Source: Actinoplanes regularis (lineage in GTDB: Bacteria > Actinomycetota > Actinomycetes > Mycobacteriales > Micromonosporaceae). From it: a stretch of 64,000 bases of DNA. The translations under genes and the position numbers were made by a program. Positions 24,318 to 34,309 of this stretch are shown piece after piece; within the stretch, counting starts at the first letter, position 1; the number at the start of each line of letters is the position of its first letter. The stretch is from the NCBI RefSeq assembly GCF_900188005.1, contig NZ_FZNR01000002.1:310001-374000 (forward strand), read 5' to 3'. The notes under the pieces were generated by a model. The model saw only the letters and a program-made list of their open reading frames with translations, was not told the origin of the DNA and searched no databases.

Positions 24318-26312
24318 TCAGGCTCGGTCGTGGAAACCAGCCAGGGTGGGTTCGTCGACCAGCGTCGTGGCGATGTCGGTGAGCGTCCGGTCGAGCAGGG
24401 CGAGGTCGCCGGGACCGGTCATCGCGAAATCCTCCAGCCGGACGTCGAGCCACTCCCGCCAGGCGTGCCGGACCCGGTCGAACTGCTCCTCGCCGGCCGC
24501 GGTGAGCTGCACCGTGTCACCGTCGAGGCGGGCGTATCCGGCCTGGCAGAGGTCGGTGAACACCGGTTGCAGGACCTCCGCCGGCAGCCGGTGGTTACGC
24601 GCGATCGCGGCCAGGTCGGCGCTCCCCCGCGCCCGGGCATACCGGTGCGCCTGGCCCATCGCCCAGGCCCGCGAGGGGTTCAACCGGCCACCCGCGCTGG
24701 CCAGGATCTCGTTCAGCACGGTCCGGGCATGTCCGGCTTTGCGGATGGCGTCACCGATCACCCGCTCGAGCTGGGCGGCCCGGTCGCACGGGGCCGGCGC
24801 GGAGAATCCCTCGCCCACGTCGGTGGCGTGCGAGCGGGCGCCGTCACGCAGCGGCAGCTCCTTGAGGAATCCCGCGACCAGGAACCCGAGCAGGGCGACC
24901 GGGGCGACCCAGCCGAAGACGTACGCGATGGTCTCCGCGTACGCCTCGATGATCGGGGTGGCCTCGGCCGCGGGCAGTCCGTGCACCTGCGCGGGGGTGA
25001 CCGCGGCCGAGTTCTGCACCACGTCGTAGGAGAAGAGCTTGTCCCGGTACAGCGTGCCGAAGACCGCGGCGCCGAACGAGCCGCCCAGCGCGCGGAAGAA
25101 GGTCACGCCCGAGGTCGCGGTGCCCAGGTCGGCGTAGGCCACGGTGTTCTGCACGACGATCGTCAGCACCTGCATGCTCAGGCCGATCCCCAGGCCGAGC
25201 ACGAACAGGTACGCCGACATCTGCCCGGCGCCGACGCGCGGGCTCAGGCTGGACATCAGCCACAGCCCCAGGGTCATCACCGCGGTGCCGGCGATCGGGA
25301 ACACCCGGTACCGGCCGGTGCGGCTGACCAGGTTGCCGGCGAGGATCGAGCCGCTGAAGGTGCCGGCCACCATGGGCAGCAGCCGCACGCCGGAACCGGT
25401 GGCCGACATGCCGTCCACATACTGCAGGTAGGTGGGGATGACGGTCATCGCGCCGAGCATGGCGAAGCCGACGATGAAGCTGAGCGTGGAGCAGATCGCC
25501 ACGACCGAGTTGCGGGCCAGTCGCATCGGCAGCATCGGCTCCTCGGCCTTGCGCTCGACCAGCACGAACACGGCGAGCAAAACGATCGAGGCGGCGGACA
25601 GGCCGATGACGGTGGCGGAGTCCCAGTCGTACTCGTCGCCGGCCCAGGAGATCGCCAGGGTCAGGCCTGCGCAACCGAGAGCGGCCAGGGCGATACCGGC
25701 GTAGTCGACGATCGGGCGGGTCTCGATCCGCGCCGACGGGATCACCCGGACCGCGATCACCAGCACCACGACCGCCACCGGCAGGTTGATGTAGAACGCC
25801 CAGCGCCAGCTCAACTGGTCGGTGAGCAGCCCGCCCAGGGTCGGCCCGACCATCGTGGTGACGCCGAAGACCGCGCCGAGCACGCCCTGGTACCGGCCCC
25901 GCTCGCGGAGCGGGACGACATCGGCGATCAGGGCCGTCGCGGTGACGATCAGCCCGCCGCCGCCGATCCCCTGGATCCCTCGCGCCCAGACCAGCGTGGT
26001 CATGTCCTGGGCGAAGCCGCAGAGCATCGAGCCACCGGCGAAGACCAGCATGCTGACCACGAAGATCACCTTGCGGCCGGCCAGGTCGCCGAACTTACCG
26101 GCCAGCACCGTGGACACCGCCTCGGCCAGCAGATAGGCCGTCACGACCCAGGACATGTATCCGGCGCCGCCGAGATCGGAGACGATCGTCGCCAGCGCGG
26201 TGGAGACGATCGTCTGGTCCAGCGCGGCGACCAGCGTGCCGAGCACGATTGCCACGAAGATGACGTTCGCCTGACGCCGGCTCACCCTCGTCGCGGCGCT
26301 CCCGGTGGCCAT
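24318..26312 (-). CDS. EmrB/QacA-type MFS drug exporter with C-terminal winged-helix domain
   Basis: 664 residues. Residues 1-525 are a 14-helix DHA2 transporter: motif A GKFGDLAGRKVIF, motif C GPTLGGLLTDQLSWRWAFYINLP. Residues about 545-650 form an extra cytoplasmic domain (ADLAAIARNHRLPAEVLQPVFTDLCQ, DGDTVQLTAAGEEQFD) that reads as a MarR-like winged helix. ATG 26312 chosen at the first helix-proximal Met; an upstream Met at 26378 would add 22 unconvincing residues. Divergent from the SDR gene across an operator-like palindrome. Confidence 0.88.
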   Translation of the reverse strand: MATGSAATRVSRRQANVIFVAIVLGTLVAALDQTIVSTALATIVSDLGGAGYMSWVVTAYLLAEAVSTVLAGKFGDLAGRKVIFVVSMLVFAGGSMLCGFAQDMTTLVWARGIQGIGGGGLIVTATALIADVVPLRERGRYQGVLGAVFGVTTMVGPTLGGLLTDQLSWRWAFYINLPVAVVVLVIAVRVIPSARIETRPIVDYAGIALAALGCAGLTLAISWAGDEYDWDSATVIGLSAASIVLLAVFVLVERKAEEPMLPMRLARNSVVAICSTLSFIVGFAMLGAMTVIPTYLQYVDGMSATGSGVRLLPMVAGTFSGSILAGNLVSRTGRYRVFPIAGTAVMTLGLWLMSSLSPRVGAGQMSAYLFVLGLGIGLSMQVLTIVVQNTVAYADLGTATSGVTFFRALGGSFGAAVFGTLYRDKLFSYDVVQNSAAVTPAQVHGLPAAEATPIIEAYAETIAYVFGWVAPVALLGFLVAGFLKELPLRDGARSHATDVGEGFSAPAPCDRAAQLERVIGDAIRKAGHARTVLNEILASAGGRLNPSRAWAMGQAHRYARARGSADLAAIARNHRLPAEVLQPVFTDLCQAGYARLDGDTVQLTAAGEEQFDRVRHAWREWLDVRLEDFAMTGPGDLALLDRTLTDIATTLVDEPTLAGFHDRA

Positions 26313-26428
26313 GTCGCCAGTCTTACGGCTCGCGCCGGGCCGGGAGGCCGCTATCCGCAAACTGCCGCCGCCGCTCACGGCCCCTCGCCGATCTTCCCGG
26401 TACGACCGTCGTCTATCCCTTCGACCCG

Positions 26429-26447
26429 AAGTAAACTAAGTTGACTT
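26429..26447. promoter_or_regulatory. 19-bp imperfect palindrome between MFS and SDR genes
   Basis: AAGTAAACTAAGTTGACTT matches its reverse complement at most positions and is strikingly A/T-rich. It lies 30 bases upstream of the SDR start, in the divergent promoter region. Likely the operator for the TetR protein encoded at 27501-28046. Confidence 0.6.
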
Positions 26448-26477
26448 CCGCGTTGTCGCACAGTGAAGGGACACGAG

Positions 26478-27482
26478 ATGGCGAACACGGTGACCGCGTC
26501 CAGCACGATCGGTGACTGGCTGGCCCACCCGGAGGGCGGCCCGGCGCTGCGCGAGCTGCTCGGCCGGGGTGGCGCCTTCGACGAGTCCCAGCTCGCCCCG
26601 GTGCGTGGCCTCCCGCTGCGGCAGCTCGTCGAGCTGAGTCAGGGACAGCTGCCCCAGGCCGCGGTCGACGCGCTGGTGCTGCGGGTCAACGGCGGCGTCG
26701 TCCCGGACGAGGAGCCGGACTCCGGCGCCTGGCGGGAGCGGATCACGCCGGGCCGGTTCGACGGCAAGACCGTGATCGTCACCGGCGCGGCCTCCGGCAT
26801 CGGCCGGGCCACCGCCTCCCGGATCGTCCGGGAGGGTGGCCGGGTGATCGCCGTCGACATCACCGCCGACAAGCTCGCCGAGGCCTTCGGCGCGGAGGAG
26901 TCGGTGGTCACGGTGACCGCCGACATCAGCAGCGACGCGGGCATCGCCGCGATCATGGCCGCGGCCGGCGACCGGATCGACGGCCTCGCCAACATCGCCG
27001 GCGTGGTGGACGACTTCACCCCGGTCCACGAGACCTCCGACAAGGTGTGGGAGCGGGTCTTCGCGGTCAACGTGGACGGCGTCTTCAAGCTGACCCGGGC
27101 CGTCGTCCCGGCGATGCTCAGCGCGCGGCGCGGGTCGATCGTCAACGTCGCGTCCGAGGCGGCGCTGCGCGGCAACGCCGCCGGGGTGGCCTACACGGCG
27201 TCCAAGCACGCCGTCGTCGGCATCACCAAGAACACCGCCTTCATGTACGGCGGTGAGGGCCTCCGGGTGAACGCGGTCGCCCCCGGTGGCGTCGCGACCG
27301 GCATGCGCCCCACCAACCAGTCCGAGTTCGGCCTGGGCCGGACCGGCCCGTTCCTGCGGCTGATCCCGGCGGTCGCGGCGGCCGAGCACCTGGCCGCCTC
27401 GATCACGTTCCTGCTCAGCGACGACGGCGTCAACCTGAACGGCGTGATCCTCCCGTCCGACGGCGGCTGGTCCATCCAGTAG
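26478..27482 (+). CDS. SDR oxidoreductase with an N-terminal accessory module
   Basis: 334 residues. The classical SDR part starts near residue 92: NAD site TGAASGIG, NVASEAALRGN, catalytic YTASK. Residues about 8-75 form an extra module (TIGDWLAHPEGGPALRELL ... GLPLRQLVEL) that resembles the C-terminal tail of the GH3 glycosidase at 60425-62614. ATG 26478 follows GAAGGG. Convergent with a TetR gene 18 bases away, which probably regulates it. Confidence 0.9.
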   Translation: MANTVTASSTIGDWLAHPEGGPALRELLGRGGAFDESQLAPVRGLPLRQLVELSQGQLPQAAVDALVLRVNGGVVPDEEPDSGAWRERITPGRFDGKTVIVTGAASGIGRATASRIVREGGRVIAVDITADKLAEAFGAEESVVTVTADISSDAGIAAIMAAAGDRIDGLANIAGVVDDFTPVHETSDKVWERVFAVNVDGVFKLTRAVVPAMLSARRGSIVNVASEAALRGNAAGVAYTASKHAVVGITKNTAFMYGGEGLRVNAVAPGGVATGMRPTNQSEFGLGRTGPFLRLIPAVAAAEHLAASITFLLSDDGVNLNGVILPSDGGWSIQ

Positions 27483-27500
27483 AACGGCGGCGTGGCCCGC

Positions 27501-28046
27501 TCAGGCCGGGGTGATGAGCTGCTGGAGCACGGCTCCGTAGCGGACGACCAGCTCGGCGGGGTCGGCGGCGACCAACTGGTCGTCGCCGACCACCCACAGG
27601 GCGTAGAGCAGACCGCCGACCACGGCGGCGGCCAGGCGGGCGCGCAGGTCCGCGTCCGGGCCGGCCAGCCGGGCGCGCAGCGGGCCGACGAACGTGCGCT
27701 CGTGGATCGCTTGCAGCCGCTCCTTGATCTGCGGCTCGTCGGACCCCCGGACCAGCGCGAGGTAGACGCCGCGGATGTCGTCGTCGGCGAGCAGCCGTTC
27801 GACGAAGCGTTCACCGAATTCGGCCGGTGGCACGTCCAGCAGCGGCTCGTCGTCGATGGTCAGCCGCATCGTGTCCAGGAAGAGCAGCTCCTTGCTGCCG
27901 AAGTGCCGGATCACCAGGGCCGGGTTGATCTCGGCCGCGGCGGCGATGTCCCGCACCGACGTGCGGGAGTAGCCACGCTCGCGAAACAGCCGGGCCGCCG
28001 CCGAGTGGATCTCCTCGCGGGTCGCCGCGCCCGTACGCCTCACCAT
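27501..28046 (-). CDS. TetR-family repressor
   Basis: 181 residues. HTH FRERGYSRTSVRDIAAAAEINPALVIRHFGSKELLF (about 18-55). The C-terminal domain (RFVERLLADDDIRGVYLALVRGSDEPQIKERL) is the type often annotated TetR C-terminal 'PsrA/TcmR-like'. Close paralogue of the repressor at 48908-49477. ATG 28046 chosen because the upstream in-frame extension is not protein-like. Confidence 0.9.
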   Translation of the reverse strand: MVRRTGAATREEIHSAAARLFRERGYSRTSVRDIAAAAEINPALVIRHFGSKELLFLDTMRLTIDDEPLLDVPPAEFGERFVERLLADDDIRGVYLALVRGSDEPQIKERLQAIHERTFVGPLRARLAGPDADLRARLAAAVVGGLLYALWVVGDDQLVAADPAELVVRYGAVLQQLITPA

Positions 28047-28249
28047 GCCCCGATGGTATGCCGCCGCCGTTCCGGCAGACTCTTCGCATATATCAACAGA
28101 CTTCCCATTTACGGAAATAGACCGCAGATTCCCTCGATCGATAGAAATAGCCGCTGCGCTCATGGTCAGCTTTTCGGGGGCCGACGCATCACCAAAAGGA
28201 CAAAACAAACAAACCGAACCGACGAGGTGTACTGCCAGGGAGGGATCAC

Positions 28250-28873
28250 ATGAGAACAGCGACGAAGCTCGCGGTCGTGGGCGGGGGCATCCTCACCGCG
28301 CTCGCCATGACCGCGGGACCGGCGCAGGCTCGTTCCACGACGGTCAATCCGGATGTCCAGGCCGCCTGTAACGACTACAACCGCATCGGCGCGGCGACCG
28401 GCCTCTGGGGCCCCGCCGACTGCGCCAACTGGCGCTCGACCAACGTCACCTCGGTGCGGGTCACCAACCAGATCGGGACCCGCGCCGCGATCTGGAACGG
28501 CACCGCCCTGCCGCCGCGGCTGCCCAGTGTGGCCAGCCTACCCGCGGCGACCGCCCTGCCGCCGCGGCTGCCCAGCGTGACCAACCTATCCGCGGCGACC
28601 GCGCTGCCGCCGGTGGCGAGCCTCGACCCGGATCTGATCCCCGGTGACCTCCTGAACGACATCGACTCGCCGTTGAACCTCACCGGCCTGACCAAGCTGC
28701 CCAGCGTGGTGAACGTCAACGGCCCGTCCGGCGCCCTCACGGTGCCGGTCACACCACCCAGACTCACTGTCCCGATCACACCGCCCCGGGTGACAGTGCC
28801 GCTCTCACCGCCCCGGGTGACGGTGCCGCTCACACCGCCGAGGGTCCGGCCGCCGGTCCCGGCCGAGCACTGA
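28250..28873 (+). CDS. Secreted proline-rich repeat protein
   Basis: 207 residues. Signal peptide 1-27 (cleavage after AQA). A short cysteine-containing domain (C39, C58; GLWGPADCANW) is followed by an extended region with repeats ALPPRLPSV (twice) and (V/I)TVP(L/I)(T/S)PPR (four times). No anchor. Probably an extracellular or wall-associated structural protein. GGGAGGGA ribosome site before ATG 28250; the 200 bases upstream are A/T-rich promoter sequence with no gene. Confidence 0.82.
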   Translation: MRTATKLAVVGGGILTALAMTAGPAQARSTTVNPDVQAACNDYNRIGAATGLWGPADCANWRSTNVTSVRVTNQIGTRAAIWNGTALPPRLPSVASLPAATALPPRLPSVTNLSAATALPPVASLDPDLIPGDLLNDIDSPLNLTGLTKLPSVVNVNGPSGALTVPVTPPRLTVPITPPRVTVPLSPPRVTVPLTPPRVRPPVPAEH

Positions 28874-28881
28874 GCCACGGG

Positions 28882-28912
28882 GCGAGCGGCCGGGGCGTGC
28901 CCGGCCGCTCGC
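28882..28912. terminator. Bidirectional hairpin terminator between convergent genes
   Basis: Perfect 13-bp stem (GCGAGCGGCCGGG and its complement) with a 5-base loop GCGTG, placed 9 bases after the + strand stop and 16 bases after the - strand stop. No T-tract, as usual in actinomycetes. Confidence 0.8.
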
Positions 28913-28927
28913 GGGTCGGCGGGAGGA

Positions 28928-29224
28928 TCAGCCGCCGGCCATGGCGCCGACGATCATGAAGGGCTCCTCGCCCTTCGCGACCCGGTCCGGCAGCAGAGCG
29001 TCCGGTGACTCGTTGGACAGGTCCTCCTCGCAGGCGAAGAACCGCACCAGCGGCCGCCGCTGCCCGGTCCGCCGGTCCCGGACGGTGCCCGCGAGCATCG
29101 GATAGTCCCGCTCCACCGCGTCGAGGACCCCGCGCTGGGTGACCGCCCCGGCCACCTCGACCCGGATCTCCTTGCCGGTCCGGGCCAGCGTGCGCAGGTG
29201 CACCGGAAGCACCACCCGGATCAC
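28928..29224 (-). CDS. MoaD/ThiS-like ubiquitin-fold protein with C-terminal GG
   Basis: 98 residues. Beta-grasp pattern ([33 protein letters not shown]) ending in GAMAGG, the di-glycine tail that sulphur-carrier proteins need for activation. GTG 29224 overlaps the BNR gene stop by 4 bases (GTGA). No MoaE, ThiF or ThiG is nearby, so it is not an ordinary cofactor operon. Possibly a sulphur carrier or protein modifier acting with the BNR protein. Confidence 0.85.
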   Translation of the reverse strand: MIRVVLPVHLRTLARTGKEIRVEVAGAVTQRGVLDAVERDYPMLAGTVRDRRTGQRRPLVRFFACEEDLSNESPDALLPDRVAKGEEPFMIVGAMAGG

Positions 29225-30336
29225 GGCAGGACCTGGACTTCCACCGACAGCACCGGTGGCAGGTCCCGGACGATCGCGGTCCAATTGTCGCCGCTGTCCG
29301 CCGAGGCGTACACCTGTCCGCCGCTGGTGCCGAAGTAGACGCCGCACTCGTCGAGGGTGTCCACCGCCATCGCGTCCCGCAGGACGTTCACATAGCAGTG
29401 CGACTGCGGCAGGCCCGCGGTCAGCGGCTCCCACTCCTCGCCGCCGCTGCGGCTGCGGTAGACCCGCAGCTTGCCGTCCATCACGTAGTGCAGGGAGTCA
29501 CTGGTGATCGGCACGACGTAGATCGTCTCCGGCTGGTGCGCGTGCACCGCGATCGGGAAGCCGAAGTCGGTCGGCAGGTTTCCGCTGACCTCCCGCCACC
29601 GCCCGCCCGCGTCGTCGGTGCGCATCACGTCCCAGTGCTTCTGCATGAAGAGCGTGTCCGGCCGGGAGGGGTGCAGGGCCAGCCGGTGCACGCAGTGCCC
29701 GACCTCGGCGTCCTCGTCCGGGATGCCGTCGGAGCGCAGGCCCGCGTTGATCGGCTGCCAGGTGGCCCCGCCGTCGTCGGTGCGGAACGCGCCGGCCGCG
29801 GAGATCGCCACGTACATCCGGTCGGGATCGGACGGATGCAGCAGGATGGTGTGCAGGCACATGCCGCCGGCACCGGGCTGCCACTTCGGGCCGGTCGGGT
29901 GCTGCCGCAGGCCGGTCAGCTCCTCCCACTTCTGCCCGCCGTCGGTCGACTTGTAGAGGGCGGCGTCCTCCCCGCCGGCCCACACGGTGTCCACGTCGGT
30001 GGGTGACGGCTCGAGGTGCCAGATGCGTTTGAACTCCCATGGGCGGGGCGTTCCGTCGTACCAGAGATGTTCTCCGACCTCGCCCTGGTAGGCGAAGTCG
30101 TTGCCGACGGCCTGCCAGTTCTTCCCGCCGTCGTCGGAGCGTTGCATGATCTGGCCGAACCAGCCGGAGCTCTGTGACGCGTAGAGCCGGTCGGGTTCGG
30201 CCGGGGAGCCGTTGACGTGGTAGATCTCCCAGCCCGCGAAGTGCGGCCCGTCGACCGTCCAATCTTTGCGCGCCCCGTCCGAGGTCAGGATGAACGCGCC
30301 CTTGCGTGTGCCAACCAATAACCGAACGCCAGTCAT
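29221..30336 (-). CDS. BNR/sialidase-like beta-propeller protein
   Basis: 371 residues without signal peptide. Repeated Asp-box motifs [39 protein letters not shown] and SADSGDNW make a propeller like that of sialidases or photosystem assembly factors. The sialidase arginine triad cannot be identified with confidence. ATG 30336 is chosen over 30354 by homology of the start ([14 protein letters not shown]). Coupled to the MoaD-like gene. Confidence 0.85.
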   Translation of the reverse strand: MTGVRLLVGTRKGAFILTSDGARKDWTVDGPHFAGWEIYHVNGSPAEPDRLYASQSSGWFGQIMQRSDDGGKNWQAVGNDFAYQGEVGEHLWYDGTPRPWEFKRIWHLEPSPTDVDTVWAGGEDAALYKSTDGGQKWEELTGLRQHPTGPKWQPGAGGMCLHTILLHPSDPDRMYVAISAAGAFRTDDGGATWQPINAGLRSDGIPDEDAEVGHCVHRLALHPSRPDTLFMQKHWDVMRTDDAGGRWREVSGNLPTDFGFPIAVHAHQPETIYVVPITSDSLHYVMDGKLRVYRSRSGGEEWEPLTAGLPQSHCYVNVLRDAMAVDTLDECGVYFGTSGGQVYASADSGDNWTAIVRDLPPVLSVEVQVLP

Positions 30337-30363
30337 TCGACCACTGTGCCCCATCGGGCCGGA

Positions 30364-31893
30364 TCACGCCTGCAATGCGCGGGCCAGATCAGCCTGTTCA
30401 GCGAGGACCTCGTTCATCCGGATCTGGACCGCGTCCATCTTTCCGATCGTCTCGCTGGTCGTGTGGATGCCGGTCGCCACGGTCTCCGTGTTGGCCTGGA
30501 TGCCGGCGATCTGCTGGGCCACCCGCTGGGTCGCCTCGGCGGTCTCCCGGGCCAGGTCCTTGACCTCGCCGGCGACCACCGCGAAGCCCTTGCCCGCCTC
30601 ACCGGCCCGGGCGGCCTCGATGGTGGCATTGAGCGCGAGCAGGTTGGTCTGCTCGGCGATCGACTCGATGATCTTGATGACGTCACCGATCGCCGTCGAC
30701 GCCTGGCCCAGCGCGGCCACCTCGGCGGTCATCGCCGAGGCCCGGCTGACCGCCTGCTCGGCCACCTCGGTGGCGTCGCCGCTGGAGCTGCGCAGCCGCT
30801 CGACGGTGTCGAGCAGGGCGCGCGCGTTGACGGCCGAGCGCTCGGTGGCGAGCAGCACGTCGAGCCGCTGGTTGACGAGCTGCTGGACGTTGCGCAGGGC
30901 CGCGTCCCGGGAGTCGGAGAGGTCGAAGAACTCGTTGGCGAAGAAGTCCATGGTCCCGACGACCTGGTCACCGCTCATGATCGGGAAGCAGACGCCGGAG
31001 CGCAGGCCGGCGCGGACCGCGGCGTCCGTCCGCGCGCAGCCGGTCAGCTGACTCAGGTCCCGCATGAAGACCAGGTCCTTGGCCCGCCAGGCACGTCCGC
31101 AGAGCCCGACGCCCTCGGCGGTCGGGGTGGCGAGCGCGGCCTTGTGCAGCTCCTCACCGGTCGAGCCGGACTCGACCCGGAATCTGAGCACCTTCTCGAC
31201 CGGGTCGACCTCCCAGTACGAGCCGTACGTCCACCCGAACGCCGAGCGCACCTCGTCCAGCGCCGCACGCAGCGCGCTCTGCCGGTCCCGTGCCGCGCCC
31301 ATCTGGTTGACCACGGCGGTGACCGCACCCCGGTCGGCGGAGGCCTGGCGCAGCTCCGCGGCGGCGACCGCGCTGCGGCGCGCCTGCTCGGCGATCCGGG
31401 CGATCGAGGCGAACTTCTCCCGGCGCGCGGCGTCCAGATACAGCGGCGTGGCAGAGTAGTACTCGAGCACGGCGACCACCGCGGTGCCGTGGGTGACCGG
31501 CAGCGCGACGCCGTCGACCATGCCGGCCCGCATCGCCGCCTCCCAGCGGCGGCAGTCGGGGACCTGCTCGACGATCGCGGTCTGCCGGGTCTGGAACGCC
31601 CGCCCGATCAGACCGGTGTCGGGCCGCACCATCGGGCCGGTGGTGGCCGCCCGCACCTGCTGCGTGATCGGCCCGACCTCGTGCAACAAGCGCAGCTGGC
31701 CCCCGTCGGCGAGCCAGACGGCGCCGTACCCGAAGTCGTACGACTCCACGTTGCTGGCCACCGTTATCCGCCAGGAGGTGGTCTCGTCGATCGCCGATTC
31801 CAGGGCCAGAACCAGCTCCTCCAGCGCCTCGACGTCACGAGGGACCGGCCGGTCGACCTGCGGGCTGTCCTGCCGGGCACCGAACAACCGCAC
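30364..31893 (-). CDS. Soluble GAF-GAF methyl-accepting-type signalling protein
   Basis: 509 residues, no membrane helix. Two GAF-like sensor domains (about 25-180 and 200-345; the second contains [20 protein letters not shown]) precede a short chemoreceptor signalling domain whose tip reads [23 protein letters not shown] 31893 follows GGAGGAGG. Signals presumably reach CheA/CheW encoded elsewhere; no che gene is in the window. Could sense small molecules or redox state in the cytoplasm. Confidence 0.9.
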   Translation of the reverse strand: MRLFGARQDSPQVDRPVPRDVEALEELVLALESAIDETTSWRITVASNVESYDFGYGAVWLADGGQLRLLHEVGPITQQVRAATTGPMVRPDTGLIGRAFQTRQTAIVEQVPDCRRWEAAMRAGMVDGVALPVTHGTAVVAVLEYYSATPLYLDAARREKFASIARIAEQARRSAVAAAELRQASADRGAVTAVVNQMGAARDRQSALRAALDEVRSAFGWTYGSYWEVDPVEKVLRFRVESGSTGEELHKAALATPTAEGVGLCGRAWRAKDLVFMRDLSQLTGCARTDAAVRAGLRSGVCFPIMSGDQVVGTMDFFANEFFDLSDSRDAALRNVQQLVNQRLDVLLATERSAVNARALLDTVERLRSSSGDATEVAEQAVSRASAMTAEVAALGQASTAIGDVIKIIESIAEQTNLLALNATIEAARAGEAGKGFAVVAGEVKDLARETAEATQRVAQQIAGIQANTETVATGIHTTSETIGKMDAVQIRMNEVLAEQADLARALQA

Positions 31894-31978
31894 GCTGATC
31901 CTCCTCCGCCGCACAGGGTTTCCATCTGCCCAATCGGCCTGTTCGCGGAGAGATGTAGCGAAAGTTCGAAAGGCGGTT

Positions 31979-33277
31979 CTAGGCGACCGTGGCGGGGCTC
32001 TCGCTCGTCACCGGCCGCAGCCGCAACCGGGTGATCGCCCGGCCGGTGATCTCGACCACCTCGGCGGTGTGACCGTCGATCGGCACCGTCTCGCCCGGCA
32101 CCGTCGGGATGTGCCCGAGACGGGCCAGCACCAGCCCCGCCACCGTGGTGTAGTCGCCCTCGTCCGCCTCCTCGATCTCGACGCCGATGTCCGGCAGGTC
32201 GTGGATCGGGAACGTGCCGGCCAGCAGCATCGCGCCGTCGTCCTCGTGGATCACCGCCTGCACGTCGCGGTCGGTCTCGTCGTAGATCTCGCCGACCACC
32301 TCCTCGACCAGGTCCTCCATCGTGACGATCCCGTCGATCGCCCCGCGCTCGTCCACCACCAGGGCGAACTGCTGGCGCTGGGTGCGCAGCTGGCGCATCG
32401 CGTCGGCGATCTTCAGCGTCTCGGGCAGGAAGAGCGGGGTGAACATCCGGTCGCTGACCGGGCCCTCGGCGCCGATCAGGTCCCGCAGGTGCACCACGCC
32501 GAGCACGTCGTCCAGGCCCAGCGGCCCGGTCACCGGGGCGCGCGAGTGACCGCCCTCGACCAGCAGCCGCAGACCCTCGGCGGCCGGCAGGCCGGCGGGA
32601 AGGATCAGCACGTCGCGGCGGGGCACCAGGATCTCCCGCAGGATGCGGTCGGCGATGTCGAACGCGCCGCTGATGATGGTGCGCTGCTCCGGGGTGAACT
32701 CCTGCTGCTGGGCGACCATGTCCCGGATCTCCTCGGGGCTGACCTCCTCACGGCCCGCCCGCGGGTCGCCGCCGGCCAGCCGCACCACCAGGTCGGTGGC
32801 CTTGCCGAGCAGCCAGACCACCGGCCGGGAGAGCGTGGCGAGCAGGTCCAGCGGGCGGGCCACCAGCAGCGCCCAGCCCTCGGCCCGCTGCATCGCGATG
32901 CGCTTGGGGGCGAGCTCGCCGACGACCAGCGTGAAGAAGGTCAGCACGACGGTGACGAGCACGATCGAGACCGGCTCGGCGGCGTTGCCCAGGAACCCGA
33001 GCGGCCCGATCAGCGGCTTGGCGAGGGAGACGGCCGCGGCCGCCGACGCCAGGAAACCGGCGAGCGTGATGCCGATCTGAATGGTGGCCAGGAATCGGTT
33101 CGGGTCCCGGGCGAGCCGGGCCAGGGTGGCGCCGGTGCGGGTGTGCCGCTCCAGACGCTGGAGCTGGCTCTCGCGCAGTGAGATCAGGGCCATCTCACTG
33201 CCGGAGAAGGCCGCGTTGAGCAACACCAGCACTACGACCAGGACGACTTGCCATCCATATCCGCCCACGGCGGACAT
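31979..33277 (-). CDS. CNNM/CorC (hemolysin C) family membrane protein with CBS domains
   Basis: 432 residues: DUF21 membrane domain (about 1-190, beginning [21 protein letters not shown]), CBS pair (about 205-330, [18 protein letters not shown]) and C-terminal CorC domain (about 345-430). Members export or sense Mg2+/Co2+. ATG 33277 follows GAAGGAG; an upstream Met would precede the first helix with a basic leader. Confidence 0.9.
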   Translation of the reverse strand: MSAVGGYGWQVVLVVVLVLLNAAFSGSEMALISLRESQLQRLERHTRTGATLARLARDPNRFLATIQIGITLAGFLASAAAAVSLAKPLIGPLGFLGNAAEPVSIVLVTVVLTFFTLVVGELAPKRIAMQRAEGWALLVARPLDLLATLSRPVVWLLGKATDLVVRLAGGDPRAGREEVSPEEIRDMVAQQQEFTPEQRTIISGAFDIADRILREILVPRRDVLILPAGLPAAEGLRLLVEGGHSRAPVTGPLGLDDVLGVVHLRDLIGAEGPVSDRMFTPLFLPETLKIADAMRQLRTQRQQFALVVDERGAIDGIVTMEDLVEEVVGEIYDETDRDVQAVIHEDDGAMLLAGTFPIHDLPDIGVEIEEADEGDYTTVAGLVLARLGHIPTVPGETVPIDGHTAEVVEITGRAITRLRLRPVTSESPATVA

Positions 33278-33391
33278 CAACTCCTTCTTCGAGAGCACCG
33301 CTCGGTGCCGGAGCCCGGTACCGAGTCCGGTCAACGTACCCAGCGAAGCTGAAGGCCACTCTCAGGAAACTCGTCTTTCGGGGGCGGGGGC

Positions 33392-34027
33392 TCAGCGGTC
33401 GGCGTCCTGCAGCACCTTCTGCCAGGTGATCGTCTTGCCGAAGACGTACGCCGTGGTGGCGATGATCGTCGTGCCGACGAGCAGGAGGACCGGGCCCCAC
33501 GCCCGCGCGTCGTACGAGCAGTAGTCCTGCAGCGGCGTGGTCGGCAGGGACAGCGCCCAGACCAGGAACGCCGCCACGGCGGCGACCGGCTCGACGATCG
33601 GCGGCTTGAAGCGGGCCTCCGGGGCCACCTGCTTCTGGCTGCGGTACGCCAGCCCGAGGGTGAGCAGCAGGGTCGCCGCCGCGAGCACGACCAGCCAGAT
33701 CCACCGGGTCGCGAAGCTCGCCTCGCACTCGGCGTGACCGGGCGGGACCCGGACCGTGCCGAGCGCGGCCTGCACGGCCAGGTAGACCGAGATGGTCTCG
33801 GTCGGCACGTACTTGACCAGCTGGGTCAGCACCGAGCCCGCGACGCTCGTGCCGGCGGAGGAGCGGGCCGCGTTCTCCCCGGCGGTCCGCGCGTCGGCGA
33901 CCGGGGCGCCTTTGACCATCTCCTCGGCGGTCACCGCGGCCGCGGTGGCGGCGGCGGCGTTCGGAGAGACGCCGGGGGTCCCCCGCAGGCGCAGGGCGCT
34001 GTCCTCGGCCATCGATGACAGGCTCAT
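33392..34027 (-). CDS. Four-helix membrane protein of unknown function
   Basis: 211 residues. An Ala/Thr-rich soluble N-terminus (1-65) is followed by helices at about 74-92, 108-127, 143-160 and 178-196. KYVPTETISVYLA resembles a motif I associate with uncharacterised small membrane proteins. ATG 34027 follows GGAGGTGG and overlaps the stop of a 26-codon ORF by 4 bases. No function can be assigned. Confidence 0.78.
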   Translation of the reverse strand: MSLSSMAEDSALRLRGTPGVSPNAAAATAAAVTAEEMVKGAPVADARTAGENAARSSAGTSVAGSVLTQLVKYVPTETISVYLAVQAALGTVRVPPGHAECEASFATRWIWLVVLAAATLLLTLGLAYRSQKQVAPEARFKPPIVEPVAAVAAFLVWALSLPTTPLQDYCSYDARAWGPVLLLVGTTIIATTAYVFGKTITWQKVLQDADR

Positions 34028-34104
34028 GCCGCCACCTCCGCTTCGCTCCGGCGTCGGCATGAGCTGACCACTGAGCCAACCGATTCACTCGCAAGCTCGC
34101 TCAT
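34024..34104 (-). CDS. Small ORF (26 residues) coupled to the membrane protein gene
   Basis: ATG 34104 has a good ribosome site (GGGAGGTGGC). The peptide begins MSELASESVGS, is basic in its second half (CRRRSEAEV) and stops on the ATGA that starts the next gene. The spacing and coupling suggest a leader peptide or translational relay rather than a structural protein. It is shorter than usual gene-calling limits. Confidence 0.5.
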   Translation of the reverse strand: MSELASESVGSVVSSCRRRSEAEVAA

Positions 34105-34309
34105 GCCACCTCCCGCGGATACGCGATATCGAAAGACCTCACAAATACGGAGATCCCCAATTAGTACCAGAGATCCCGACCACATTAGAATCGGTCACCC
34201 ACACCTATGAATGAATTCGACGTGTCCGGGCGGCAAAGGATGATCCACCGATCCGAAATGGAAGATCGGGTGATTGACCGGCTCCGGGAGCGGCTGTTTA
34301 CTGCCGGTC

